A stretch of 64,000 nucleotides of DNA from Bin125 sp026705025 (lineage in GTDB: Bacteria; Chloroflexota; Dehalococcoidia; Bin125): NCBI GenBank assembly GCA_026705025.1, contig JAPPBN010000054.1:1-64000 (forward strand), written 5' to 3'. Position numbers and translations under genes: made by a program. Position 1 is the first letter of the stretch. Every line of letters starts with the position of its first letter. This document shows positions 24,828-34,270 of the stretch, one piece after another. The notes below the pieces were generated by a model that did not search any database, was not told the origin of the DNA, and saw only the letters and a program-made list of their open reading frames with translations.

Positions 24828-26939
24828 ATGTTGAAGCCGCTGCTGCGTGTCGGTGCCTTGCTCCTGATTCTCATCTCCTTCGGCTTCGCCGCCGAGCCTG
24901 CCCAACTGCAGAGTCCGCCGAACTCCGAGGAGATTGAGTTGGCCATCGCCGCCCGCATCGATGCTCGGGACCGAGTCGAATTCGGGGTGATCCCTCCTGG
25001 TGGCCAGGCCTTCGACTCCGAGCTGCCCAGCGCCCGCTTCCTGCCCCTCAACCTTGTGCAGTCCAGAACGTCGTGGCGCTCCAGCAGTCCCGTGACGATC
25101 TGGTTCCCGGGCCAGGATCCGGAACGCCTGACAGTGCGCGTCGCCGCCCGCGGCACCGGCGACGACACCGTCGAGTTCGCGCTGCAACTCCAGGACGATG
25201 CCGGCGACTGGGGACCTCGCCTGTCCCCCACCCGTCGGATACTGCCCTTCAGCGTGCCGGTCGGCCGATGGTTCCGCAGCACCCCCGTCAGGCTCGATTT
25301 CTCGCCTCCGGCACCCACAATCGACGAGATCCTCTGCTCCCCGGAGTCGCCAAGGGCCACGGAACAGCTGACATGTCAGGCAGAAGTGGGCGGCGAGCTG
25401 ACTCGCTACGCTTGGTCCGCCCGCAGCGGAGCCCACGGCGGCAGCGGGTCGACGTTCTCGACGTCATTTCCTACCGCCGGACATTGGACCGTACAGCTGA
25501 CGGTCGAAGGACCCGGCGGTTCCTCCACCGCGACTCGAACCCTGTACGTCCAACCTCCACTCCCGCCGGTGGTCGAGTCGATCATCTGCCATCCCGTTGA
25601 AATCTTCATCGGGGACCCCGTCACATGTCGGGCGCAGGTACGTGGCATCTTCGACGAACTCACCTGGGATTACCCCGACAACGTGCAACTCAATAGCAAG
25701 GATCCGTTCACAATCGAACTCCCGACCGAGGGTTCGTACCGAATCGCCGTCATTGCCACCGGCCCCGGCGGAGACAGCATGGAACACGAGACCGTGCTCA
25801 CGGTTGTCTCACCGCCGCGCATCGAAGCCGTCGACTGCTTGCCCAAGGCCCCCGAGATCGGCGAAACCGTCACCTGTACCGCTTCCGTCACTGATGCAAA
25901 CGTCGGGTATCACTGGAGCGCAACCGGCAGCCCGTCGACCGGCAACGAGCCCGTCTTCCAGACCTCGTTCGACAGCGAGGGCGGGCAGATCATCGCGCTG
26001 CGTATCGTCGGACGAGCCGGCGACGATTCCAGCTTCGACAGCGTCAGCGTCGGCAGACCAGGACCCCAGATCCAACAAATCACCTGCACCGCCACGCCTG
26101 AATATCCCGATGATGCGTTAAGGCCCGATGGAACGTATCCCCCAAGGTCCAATTACAACATCTATTCCTGCCACGCCGAAGTCGATGAAAGCGCCGGACG
26201 TGTTACAGAATCGGCGTGGTGGTCGGCGCACCAGAGTGTCCACAAGCCTCGGGAGTTTGATCAGTACCCAAACAACAACCCGGAATTTCGAGTATTCCGA
26301 AGCGGCACGTCGATCCTGTTTGTCTACACCGTCCGCGGCGCAAACGGCTCGACTGATACGGCATTCTGGATGGATCGCGGCGCCCCCCGGGAAGACGGCG
26401 CCTATTGGGCTCCGAACTGGTGCGCCCCCATCCTGCCGGCCCGGGGCGAAATCCTCACCTGCGGGCGGATCGGCAGCCTCTACCACGGGCGGCCCCCCTC
26501 GAGTATCTGGTGGCGCGTTGACGCGGGCCATCCCGATGTGACGCAAAGCGCCATTTTCCGCACCTACTTCACCACTTCGAAACCGCGCCAGGTATACGCC
26601 GGCTATCGCTACCCCAGCTCCAGTGGAGCGGGTCGACTCAACCTCAGGGTCGCAAACAGTGGCCCAATCTCAGGTCCGATCATCGATTCCATCACTTGTG
26701 ATCCCATAGCTGAATCGCCCAGAGACCCGTTCCTGCTCTGCAGTGCAACGGTCAGCGGCGGCCAGATCGATTCCTACCATTGGCGATTGTGGGGCTCGCA
26801 TGACCTCGATCCCAGATGGCAAGAACGCGAGACATTGACGATCCGTCGGTTCTCGGACGGACCCCGTACGTACGTCCTCGTGGTCAAGGGTCCTGGTGGC
26901 AGCGATGTACGCGAGGTGAGGGTCCGCGAAGGCCAATAG
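24828..26939 (+). CDS. Exported protein with Cys-paired Ig/PKD-like modules
   Basis: A 703-residue protein. The ATG at 24828 is preferred over the GTG at 24816 because GGGGAG (24811-24816) then sits as a ribosome site. A Sec signal peptide (LLRVGALLLILISFGFAAEPA) is clear. Residues about 35-165 form a module shared with the next gene (AARIDARDRVEFGVIPPGG, then WRSSSPV, VAARGTGDDTVEFALQ). After this come about six Ig/PKD-like units, each opening with I-x-x-I/V-x-C and holding a second Cys about 15-25 residues on (SIICHPVEIFIGDPVTCRAQV; ITCDPIAESPRDPFLLCSATV), consistent with one disulfide per domain. No anchor is seen, so it is probably released or cell-surface associated. Function unknown. 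Confidence 0.75.
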   Translation: MLKPLLRVGALLLILISFGFAAEPAQLQSPPNSEEIELAIAARIDARDRVEFGVIPPGGQAFDSELPSARFLPLNLVQSRTSWRSSSPVTIWFPGQDPERLTVRVAARGTGDDTVEFALQLQDDAGDWGPRLSPTRRILPFSVPVGRWFRSTPVRLDFSPPAPTIDEILCSPESPRATEQLTCQAEVGGELTRYAWSARSGAHGGSGSTFSTSFPTAGHWTVQLTVEGPGGSSTATRTLYVQPPLPPVVESIICHPVEIFIGDPVTCRAQVRGIFDELTWDYPDNVQLNSKDPFTIELPTEGSYRIAVIATGPGGDSMEHETVLTVVSPPRIEAVDCLPKAPEIGETVTCTASVTDANVGYHWSATGSPSTGNEPVFQTSFDSEGGQIIALRIVGRAGDDSSFDSVSVGRPGPQIQQITCTATPEYPDDALRPDGTYPPRSNYNIYSCHAEVDESAGRVTESAWWSAHQSVHKPREFDQYPNNNPEFRVFRSGTSILFVYTVRGANGSTDTAFWMDRGAPREDGAYWAPNWCAPILPARGEILTCGRIGSLYHGRPPSSIWWRVDAGHPDVTQSAIFRTYFTTSKPRQVYAGYRYPSSSGAGRLNLRVANSGPISGPIIDSITCDPIAESPRDPFLLCSATVSGGQIDSYHWRLWGSHDLDPRWQERETLTIRRFSDGPRTYVLVVKGPGGSDVREVRVREGQ

Positions 26940-27104
26940 CGATGAACAAATGGGTGTGAGTCGCCTCTCCCGGACCAGAGCAGGAGAGTGTCGCTGCATC
27001 TCGACTGCCAAACGCCTCCGAACTCGGTTCGAAGTCCACTGATGCTCAACAAGAACGTGCTAGCATCGGCCAACTTGCGGGCGGGATCGCGAGGAGGTCC
27101 CAAC

Positions 27105-29366
27105 ATGCACCAGGTGGCTCGTTGGCTGGCAGGGCCGCTGGCAACCACGGTGGCCGTGCTGCTGATCGCCCAGATCTCCGCCCAACTCTCTTCGACCAAT
27201 GTCGAGGTTCAACTCGCCGTCACCGCAAGAATCGACGACCAGGATCGCCTCGAGTTCGGCGTCATTCCGCCGGGAGGCGCAACCGCCGACCGCCTCTTGC
27301 CGCGCGCCCGCTTCCTGGCCTGGGACCAGGTTCAGGATCCCTCCGGCTGGCGCAGCAGCTCGCCCGTCGACGTGCGCGTCGGCCAACAAACCGGCGAAAC
27401 GATCGTGGTGCGGGTCGTCGCCCGCGCCACCGGTGACGAAACGGTCGAATTCGGCCTGCAGCAACAGTCAGACGACGGCGGCTGGGGCGAGCGCATCCTC
27501 CCGCCGCGGAGGGTGTTCCCGCTGACCAGCGTGGCCAGCATCTGGCTCCGCAGCCGGTTCGTCACCGTCGACGTCTCAAACGTGGGCCTGTCCGACTGCG
27601 CGATCGATCAACAACTCGCCATCGGCCGCGGCTGTCGATACCCAGGAAGCGACGAGGTGTTCGCCGTCGACCTTGACGGCCGTGGGACCTATCGCGGCGA
27701 TTCGGCCTCGAACCGCCTGCAGGTGCGCTTCAACGTCGGCACCGCCTTCCACCAGTTGCAGGCGGAATCGGAACGCGACGTCTGGCGAATCACCGGTCTC
27801 GGAGTCTTACCCCTCTGTACCAGAGATCAGATCGTTGCCCGCGGCCAGACCTGTGACCATCCGGGCACTGGCGAAGAGTTCTCAGTCGCCCGCGACAGTT
27901 CGGCAACCTTCCGCGATCAGACCTATCAGTCGGGAACGATCCAGCTGCCCGACTTCGAGGCCGTCCGCGCAGGTCGCACCACCGGATGGACGATGATGCG
28001 CGTTGCCGCGCCTCCCCAGATCGACGCGATCCGCTGTTCACCGTCGAACCCGATGGTCGACGAAGTTGTGAGGTGCATGGCCGAGTCCAACACGCTGTTT
28101 GATGCCCATAGTTGGTCCGCCGCCGCCGGTTCGCCTCGCCGCAGCTCAGCCGCCGAATATGTAACGACGTTTGCAAGTGGCCGCGACATAACCATTCGCC
28201 TCTCGGCGACTGCCGTCACCGGCGGCGAGGCAACCTCAACTGCGATCCTGCGAGTCCACGAGTCACCTGCCGTCCATCAGATCATCTGTACTCCCGCCGA
28301 GCCGGCGATCGGCATGCCATTCGTCTGCCAGGCCCACGTCTCCGGGTTGGCCAGCAGTCTGTCGTGGTACGTCGATGAGGTTCTCGTTCACTCGGGAGTG
28401 AACCAATTGATCACAACGTTGGATGAGCCCGGCGAGCACCAGCTCAGATTCGTCGCCGACAGCGGTCGCGGCCCCAGCGATGAAGACGACGTCACCTTGA
28501 ATGCCCGCGTCACGGCCGTCCAGATCAGCGCCGGCTATGGACACACCTGCGCACTCGACGGCGTCGGCCATCTCGAATGCTGGGGAGTCAACTGGGAAGG
28601 CCAAACTGCCGTCCCGGAGGGTCAATTCAAGCAGGTCAGCGCGGGCAGCATGCACACCTGCGCCATTGATGAGCAGGATCACGCCGTCTGCTGGGGTGAC
28701 AATCAGAGGTCCGACAAAAGCTATGCGGGTCAGTCTGATCCGCCAGGAGGACGCTTCCGACAGGTATCGGCCGGTAGCGACCATTCCTGCGGTATCCGAT
28801 TCAATGACCAGGTCGAGTGTTGGGGAACCTACCTCAGCAAGAGAACTCCGTCGTTGGACGGCAGCTATCGAGTCATTGACGCCGGCAACCGCAACACATG
28901 CGGCATCACTGTCAACGGCGATATCCGCTGCGATAGCGGTGGAGGTCCAAGTACGACTCCCCCGAGCGGGCAGTTTGTTCAGCTCAGCTTGCAGGAGTAT
29001 CGCGCCTGCGCCATTTTCACCGATTCGTCCATGTTCTGCTGGAACCTGAACAACGACAGATACTCCGTGACCACGCCGAGCGAATCTCAGACCTTCCTGA
29101 CCGTGAGCGTCGCTGCCTGGCACACCTGCACCATCACCGTCGACCAGGAGCCCTTCTTCGACGATGGAGAAGTCAACTGCTGGCAACATAGCGTCACGGA
29201 TTTCAATCACAACAAGGGACAGACCATTCCGCCCGACGAACGCTTCGTCGACATCGCCTCCGGCACCTTCCACACCTGCGGCATCAAGACCAACGGCAAG
29301 GTCGTCTGTTGGGGCGACGGCAGATACGGCCAGCTCGACGTCCCCGAGCGCTTCGCCGATCCCTGA
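27105..29366 (+). CDS. Exported protein with shared N-module, Cys-paired Ig-like units and RCC1-type repeats
   Basis: A 753-residue protein starting at ATG 27105 behind GAGGAGG (27091-27097). A signal peptide (MHQVARWLAGPLATTVAVLLIAQ) precedes the same roughly 125-residue module as the upstream gene (ARIDDQDRLEFGVIPPGG). Next come two units with the pattern C-x7-G-x2-C-x-PG-x2-E-F (GRGCRYPGSDEVF; GQTCDHPGTGEEF). Two Cys-paired Ig-like modules follow. The last 290 residues hold seven RCC1-like repeats (VSAGYGHTCAL...ECWG; VSAGSMHTCAI...VCWG; ...FHTCGI...VCWGDGRYGQ), enough for one beta-propeller, each with two Cys. It is probably a secreted binding or adhesion protein. It arose by duplication with its neighbour followed by domain exchange. 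Confidence 0.78.
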   Translation: MHQVARWLAGPLATTVAVLLIAQISAQLSSTNVEVQLAVTARIDDQDRLEFGVIPPGGATADRLLPRARFLAWDQVQDPSGWRSSSPVDVRVGQQTGETIVVRVVARATGDETVEFGLQQQSDDGGWGERILPPRRVFPLTSVASIWLRSRFVTVDVSNVGLSDCAIDQQLAIGRGCRYPGSDEVFAVDLDGRGTYRGDSASNRLQVRFNVGTAFHQLQAESERDVWRITGLGVLPLCTRDQIVARGQTCDHPGTGEEFSVARDSSATFRDQTYQSGTIQLPDFEAVRAGRTTGWTMMRVAAPPQIDAIRCSPSNPMVDEVVRCMAESNTLFDAHSWSAAAGSPRRSSAAEYVTTFASGRDITIRLSATAVTGGEATSTAILRVHESPAVHQIICTPAEPAIGMPFVCQAHVSGLASSLSWYVDEVLVHSGVNQLITTLDEPGEHQLRFVADSGRGPSDEDDVTLNARVTAVQISAGYGHTCALDGVGHLECWGVNWEGQTAVPEGQFKQVSAGSMHTCAIDEQDHAVCWGDNQRSDKSYAGQSDPPGGRFRQVSAGSDHSCGIRFNDQVECWGTYLSKRTPSLDGSYRVIDAGNRNTCGITVNGDIRCDSGGGPSTTPPSGQFVQLSLQEYRACAIFTDSSMFCWNLNNDRYSVTTPSESQTFLTVSVAAWHTCTITVDQEPFFDDGEVNCWQHSVTDFNHNKGQTIPPDERFVDIASGTFHTCGIKTNGKVVCWGDGRYGQLDVPERFADP

Positions 29367-29417
29367 CCGCCCACACCGCCTGATCGGCGCATCGGCGTGG
29401 TGTATGTGCACACCGAC

Positions 29418-32400
29418 TCAGTGCCAGTCATGGGACTTGGGCAGGGGGACATCGGCCCCGACGGCTTCGATTCGTTCGGCAGCGATGTTGGTCGTGCCGT
29501 CCCAACGGTCGATCCGACCGTGGATGATGATCAGCGGATTTGACAGCGCTCGGCGGCACCTGGCAAAGACCTCAGGGCGGACGACCGCCTGCACGTCGCC
29601 GGTCTCGTCCTCAATCGTGACGAAGACAACGCCGTCCGAGCCTTGCGGATGCTGCCGCGCGATCGGCCAACCGGCGACGCAGATGCGCTGCCCCTCCTCC
29701 GCCCGATACGTCTCGGCGGTTGTCAGCACATCAGCATCGAGCCTGGGGCGGATGAACTCCATCACGTGACCACGGGGGTAAATCCCGAGCACGCGGTACT
29801 CGCCGACCATGTTCTCGTAGTCGCTGAAGTCGTCGAACTGAGGCGGCGGGTCAGCGCTGTGGACCGGGAACGCCCGCTGGCCATTGCGTGCCGACGGAAT
29901 CGAGAGTCCCGCCTCCCAGAGCGCCGCGCGGCGGTTGGGCGTGAGCGCGTCGAATGCGTCCGCCTCGATCAGCGAGCGCAGCGACTGCGGCTTGAGCCCC
30001 GTCCGCCGGACCAGCTCGCCGGCGTCGGCGTAAGGGCCGTGGCGCTCCCGTTCCCCGACAATCAGCCTGGCCGATTCTGGCCCGATGTTCTTGATCATGC
30101 CCAGCCCGAGCCGAGCCGAACCACCCTCAGGTACGCAGCGCACCTGACTGCAGTTGATGCAGGGGTTGAGAAACGGCGTCCCGAAACGGCGTGCGTCCTG
30201 TTTCAGTGTCTCGAACGGATAGAACCCCATCGGTTGATTGTTGAGCAGCGAGACGAAGAACTCGAGCGGGTGGTATCGCTTGATCCAGGCCGCCTGGTAG
30301 GCCGTGATCGCAAAGGCATGCGAGTGCGACTCGGGAAACATGTAGTGACCATTAATCTTGCCGAAGATGCGCTCGGCGATGTCAGCCGGCACACCGTTGG
30401 CCTGCGCACCCTCAAGGAAGCGTTGACGGTGCATCGCGATCAGATGTTTGTTGTTCGGCTTGGAGAACGCACGCCTGACCTCGTCCGCCTGAGACCCCGT
30501 CATCCCGGCGACGTCCATGATCAGCTGGACGACCTGCTCCTGCCAGACGATGATTCCGTAGCCGCGTTCCAGTGCGCGCGCTTCCAGCGGGTGGTCGTAG
30601 TCCCAGCCGGCGCCCTGACGGTAGCGCTCGACGAACTGGCTGACGGCGCTGCCCTGCGTGCCCACGCCCGGCCGGATCAAGGCGACCTGGTAGGCGAGAT
30701 CGCGCAGGTTGCGCGACTTGAGCCGCTGACCCATCTTGAGTTGAGCCGGCGACTGAAGCAGGAAGACGCCTTTCGACTTGCCCTCGTTGATCAGGTCGTA
30801 GACGCCCTCGTCCTTGGGACTGATCCGGCTCAGATCGGGACGCTCGCCCTCGCGCTGCTCGATCAGGTCCAGCGCCTCCTCGATCTGGTCGAGCACGGGC
30901 AAGGAGAGTAGATCGATCTTGGCGAAGTTGGCGTCGGCCACACTGTCCTTGTTCCAGTCCATGATGTAGCGGCCGGCGATCGCCCCGGCCCGCACCGGGA
31001 CCAGTTCGGGGATCGGCGAACTGCTCAGGATCATCCCACCCACGTGCTGGCTCAATCCGCGCGGAGCCTCCATCAACTGCGGCGCGAGTGCGATTAAGTC
31101 GCGCCAGCCGTAGCCCTCGATCTTCTCGCGGAACGCCGGCAACTGCTCCATCTCCTCGCGCAGGCGCGTACCGTCGTGCGAGTGAATCTGCTTCGACAGC
31201 AGCCGCAGATCGTCCGGCGGCAACCCGAGTGCTTTTCCCAGATCCTGGATGATCCCTTTCACCGAATAGGTTGAGATCGCGCCGGTCAGCACCGCGTAGT
31301 CGCGGCCGAAAGACTCATGCACCCGCTCGATCAACTCGTCGCGTAGTCCGCGCGGGAAGTCGAGGTCGATGTCGGGCAGCGAGGCCATGTCGTCGGGCAG
31401 GAAGCGCTCCAGCGAGAGATCCCACTGCAAGGGGTCGATATGGCTGATTCCAATCAGATAGCCGACCAGCAGCGCCACCGATGATCCGCGTCCGCGACCG
31501 GGCGGACGCTGCTCGATCGGCGTCTCCGGCTCGACCAGGCCGCGCGCCTCCATGATCTGTTGAGCGAGACGTACGATCTCGCGATAGAGCAGCAGAAAGC
31601 CGGCCAGGTTGTGCTTCTCGATCAGACGGAACTCTTCATCGAGCCGTTGTCCAACCTCACGCGTGACCGAGCCGTAGCGCCGGGCGGCGGCCTCCTCGCA
31701 GAGCCGTCGGAGATATGTGTCGGGCTCATAGCCCGCAGGCACTGGCGGTTGAGGCAGGGCGTAGCCCAGGTCGATGTCGAGGTTGAACTGACACTGCTCG
31801 GCGACACGACGGGTATTGCAGAGCGCTTCGGGGATGTCGGCGAAGAGCTGTTGCATCTGCGCCGCTGACTTGAGGTGGAGATGATGGTTCGGCTGGATGT
31901 GCTGCAGCGCCTGGTCGAGTGTGGTGTTGTGCTTCGCGGCGACCAGCGCGTGCTGCAGACGGTAACGCTCAGGCCTGTGGTAGTGCACATCGTTGGTCGC
32001 TACGAGCGGCGCACCGAGCTCGCGGGCCAGTCCCACGAGCTCGCGGTTGCGTTCCAGGTCGCCGCGCAGGAAGTTCTGTTGTAGCTCGACATAGGCCGAG
32101 TCCACGCCGTACCAGTCGCGGTATTGGCTCAGCAGCTCGCGAGCCTCCGGGTAGCGCCCCGCCAGGACGAGTCGCGAGAGTGGTCCATCGCGTCCGCCAC
32201 AGAGCAGCACGAGGCCTTCGGCATGTTCGGCCAAGCGCGCCGGATCGAGCTTGGGATCACGCCGGTCGACCTCATTGGCCAGTGTGAACAGGCGCGAGAG
32301 GTTGGCGTAGCCTGCGCGGGTCTTGGTCAGCAAGACGAGGCGAGAGCCATCTGTCAGGGTCAATTCACCGCCCGTGATCGGCTGGACCTCGAGGCTCTTG

Positions 32401-32558
32401 GCCTGCCGGGCAAACTCCAGCGCGCCGCAGAGGTTCGTGTCAGTCAAGGCCAGCGCGGGCATCCCGGACTCGGCGGCCTGCGCCAGCAGCTCATGGATAT
32501 GCGACGCGCCCAGGCCGAAAGAAAAAAAACTCTTGGCGTGTAGTTCGACGTAGGTCAT
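29418..32558 (-). CDS. dnaE2: Error-prone DNA polymerase DnaE2 (ImuC)
   Basis: A 1,046-residue C-family polymerase of the DnaE2/ImuC type, shorter than replicative DnaE1 (about 1,160). It has an N-terminal PHP domain (YVELHAKSFFSFGLGASH, LALTDTNLCGALEF). The catalytic palm holds PDIDLDFPRG and a later DANFAKIDLLSL, then a helix-hairpin-helix region and a C-terminal OB fold (ICVAGWPIARQ...VTIEDETGDVQAVV). The start overlaps the end of imuB by 4 bases, so translation is coupled. In other bacteria ImuB and DnaE2 together carry out SOS-induced translesion synthesis. The 29367-29417 gap separates it from the convergent exported-protein gene. Confidence 0.92.
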   Translation of the reverse strand: MTYVELHAKSFFSFGLGASHIHELLAQAAESGMPALALTDTNLCGALEFARQAKSLEVQPITGGELTLTDGSRLVLLTKTRAGYANLSRLFTLANEVDRRDPKLDPARLAEHAEGLVLLCGGRDGPLSRLVLAGRYPEARELLSQYRDWYGVDSAYVELQQNFLRGDLERNRELVGLARELGAPLVATNDVHYHRPERYRLQHALVAAKHNTTLDQALQHIQPNHHLHLKSAAQMQQLFADIPEALCNTRRVAEQCQFNLDIDLGYALPQPPVPAGYEPDTYLRRLCEEAAARRYGSVTREVGQRLDEEFRLIEKHNLAGFLLLYREIVRLAQQIMEARGLVEPETPIEQRPPGRGRGSSVALLVGYLIGISHIDPLQWDLSLERFLPDDMASLPDIDLDFPRGLRDELIERVHESFGRDYAVLTGAISTYSVKGIIQDLGKALGLPPDDLRLLSKQIHSHDGTRLREEMEQLPAFREKIEGYGWRDLIALAPQLMEAPRGLSQHVGGMILSSSPIPELVPVRAGAIAGRYIMDWNKDSVADANFAKIDLLSLPVLDQIEEALDLIEQREGERPDLSRISPKDEGVYDLINEGKSKGVFLLQSPAQLKMGQRLKSRNLRDLAYQVALIRPGVGTQGSAVSQFVERYRQGAGWDYDHPLEARALERGYGIIVWQEQVVQLIMDVAGMTGSQADEVRRAFSKPNNKHLIAMHRQRFLEGAQANGVPADIAERIFGKINGHYMFPESHSHAFAITAYQAAWIKRYHPLEFFVSLLNNQPMGFYPFETLKQDARRFGTPFLNPCINCSQVRCVPEGGSARLGLGMIKNIGPESARLIVGERERHGPYADAGELVRRTGLKPQSLRSLIEADAFDALTPNRRAALWEAGLSIPSARNGQRAFPVHSADPPPQFDDFSDYENMVGEYRVLGIYPRGHVMEFIRPRLDADVLTTAETYRAEEGQRICVAGWPIARQHPQGSDGVVFVTIEDETGDVQAVVRPEVFARCRRALSNPLIIIHGRIDRWDGTTNIAAERIEAVGADVPLPKSHDWH

Positions 32559-34042
32559 GACGACGCGTCTTGCCGGTACCAGCGGTCTTCACACTGCTCG
32601 CGAAAGAGTGTGAGCTGGGTTCCGTTTGCTTGGCTGACCCGGTAGTAGGAGCGAGTCACGGGCGTTGGTCGCCACCAGAGATCGAAACTCCATTGGTCCT
32701 CGATCCGCGTCACCTCGCGCCAACGCTCGCCGATCTGAACGGCACGCGGTTCCTGCGTAGGCCCCTCGCGCACAGCAACGATCTCTGGCGTGGTCAACGA
32801 CCGCATGCCGTCACCGGCCGATGGATCGATTGAGACCTGCAGCGCGCGCAGCTCCGGGAGCGGGTGCCAGGGTGCCACCTCGACCAGGCGGTGGAGCGAA
32901 TGCTTGCCGTTCAACCGTGCCTGGAGCTGCCGCTCGGTCTCGAGCAGCCGCCGCTCTCGGTCATGGCGCAAGTCGGGGAAAAACGACAGCTGCTCGCCGC
33001 TCGCACCGCTGAGATTGGCCAGTGTGATCGTCATCGCCTCGACCGGCGCCTGCGGATGCTCGACCTCCAGGCGCGCCTGAATGATCTCAGCCGTTCGCCG
33101 CCAATCACCCAGCTTGGTCTTGAAGTGGAACGTCCGCTCCCAGGTCGGTGCATCCTCCAACACGCAGGTCAGTGTCGCCGTCTCCACGTAGCGGCCCTGC
33201 ATTCGCGGCTGCGCGTAGACGCGCTGCAGCAACGTGTCCACAGCCGCACGCAGGAGCTGGAGCGAGGTCGATTCGGGTGGCAACGAGAGCGTCTCCGTCA
33301 CCGGTTCTGTGTATGCGCGAGGCCGCAGCGGACGCTCATCGATCCCGTTGGCCAGCTCCCAGACGCGACGCCCCTCGCGTCCGAAGCGGTCGAGCAACGC
33401 CTGCGGCTCCTGCGAGGCAACGGCCCCCATCGTCACGAGCCCAAACCGGCGCAGATCCTCTTTCAACTCGGACGCACAGGGCAACAGGTCGATCGAGTGC
33501 GGCGCGAGAAACGCGGCCGCGTCGCTGGGAACCGTGGTCACATTCGCTCGGCCTCGTACTCGGCCTCGTACTCGGCCTGGTACCTGGGCCGCCACCAGGG
33601 AGGTGAACTTGTTCGGTCCCAACCCCAGCCGCGGCTTCAGGTACTCGGATGCGGCTCGTAGCAGCGCCTCATGTAACTCCGCCTCGCCGCCGTGCATCGT
33701 CGCCAACCCGTTCACGCCCACATAGCCGATGCCTAACTCTGCGCCCTCCACCCGGTCGCTGATGCTGTCGAGCGCGCTGAGCATCTGCTCGAACGCCTGG
33801 CGATAGTACGGTTCATCCGTCTCCAAAATTGTGGCCTCGGAGTGCAACGAGAGTGCCTGTCTCAGGCTCTTCCCCAACGTCAAACTGGAAGCCGCCGGCA
33901 GATGATCGACGACCACCGCCCGCCCGCCCGAGCGATCCACGATCACGCCCACACGCTCCGCCAGCTCCGGCCGCCGCGCCAACTCCAGGCGCGCACGCCA
34001 GTGGGCGATGGCGATGCAAGCAATAGGTGTTCCCTGTCTCAT
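32555..34042 (-). CDS. imuB: ImuB-like inactive Y-family polymerase
   Basis: A 495-residue Y-family polymerase homologue. Its layout fits ImuB: palm and fingers, a little-finger domain (about 240-350), and a C-terminal region of about 140 residues. The catalytic acids are missing: the first Asp position reads ACIAIAHWRA, and the usual S-x-D-E segment reads GIGYVGVNG. ImuB proteins are known to be catalytically dead scaffolds that bring DnaE2 to the beta clamp. The ATG at 34042 is preferred over GTG 34063, because the promoter found upstream would place the transcript start at about 34064. A small in-frame repeat encodes RVRGRVRGRA at 33547-33582. No imuA is adjacent, so the cassette is two-gene. 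Confidence 0.87.
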   Translation of the reverse strand: MRQGTPIACIAIAHWRARLELARRPELAERVGVIVDRSGGRAVVVDHLPAASSLTLGKSLRQALSLHSEATILETDEPYYRQAFEQMLSALDSISDRVEGAELGIGYVGVNGLATMHGGEAELHEALLRAASEYLKPRLGLGPNKFTSLVAAQVPGRVRGRVRGRANVTTVPSDAAAFLAPHSIDLLPCASELKEDLRRFGLVTMGAVASQEPQALLDRFGREGRRVWELANGIDERPLRPRAYTEPVTETLSLPPESTSLQLLRAAVDTLLQRVYAQPRMQGRYVETATLTCVLEDAPTWERTFHFKTKLGDWRRTAEIIQARLEVEHPQAPVEAMTITLANLSGASGEQLSFFPDLRHDRERRLLETERQLQARLNGKHSLHRLVEVAPWHPLPELRALQVSIDPSAGDGMRSLTTPEIVAVREGPTQEPRAVQIGERWREVTRIEDQWSFDLWWRPTPVTRSYYRVSQANGTQLTLFREQCEDRWYRQDASS

Positions 34043-34070
34043 CTGAGATTCCGTTCCGAACACAGTGATT

Positions 34071-34100
34071 ATCTTAGAACTAAAGTTCTCTATGGGTCAA
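34071..34100 (-). promoter_or_regulatory. SOS promoter of imuB-dnaE2 with LexA-type operator
   Basis: On the minus strand, TTGACC (34095-34100) and TAAGAT (34071-34076) are separated by 18 bases and make a good -35/-10 pair. Between them is the perfect palindrome AGAACTAAAGTTCT (34076-34089), which fits the GAAC-N4-GTTC LexA operator of Gram-positive-type and Chloroflexi LexA. Repressor bound there would cover the spacer and touch the -10. Damage-inducible control of imuB-dnaE2 follows by analogy. Confidence 0.75.
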
Positions 34101-34270
34101 GAAGATCCGCTGGCGCCTCTCCACATAACCGCAACCCTGTCCACATCCGCCACACCGCCGATCAGCTGAATAGAATATATATACGACAAAATCCCATCGC
34201 CCAACCCCCGTCGACAACAACCAGAAAATGAGGAGAATTTCCTGGCCAAAACCGAGCAAAATTGAGCCAA

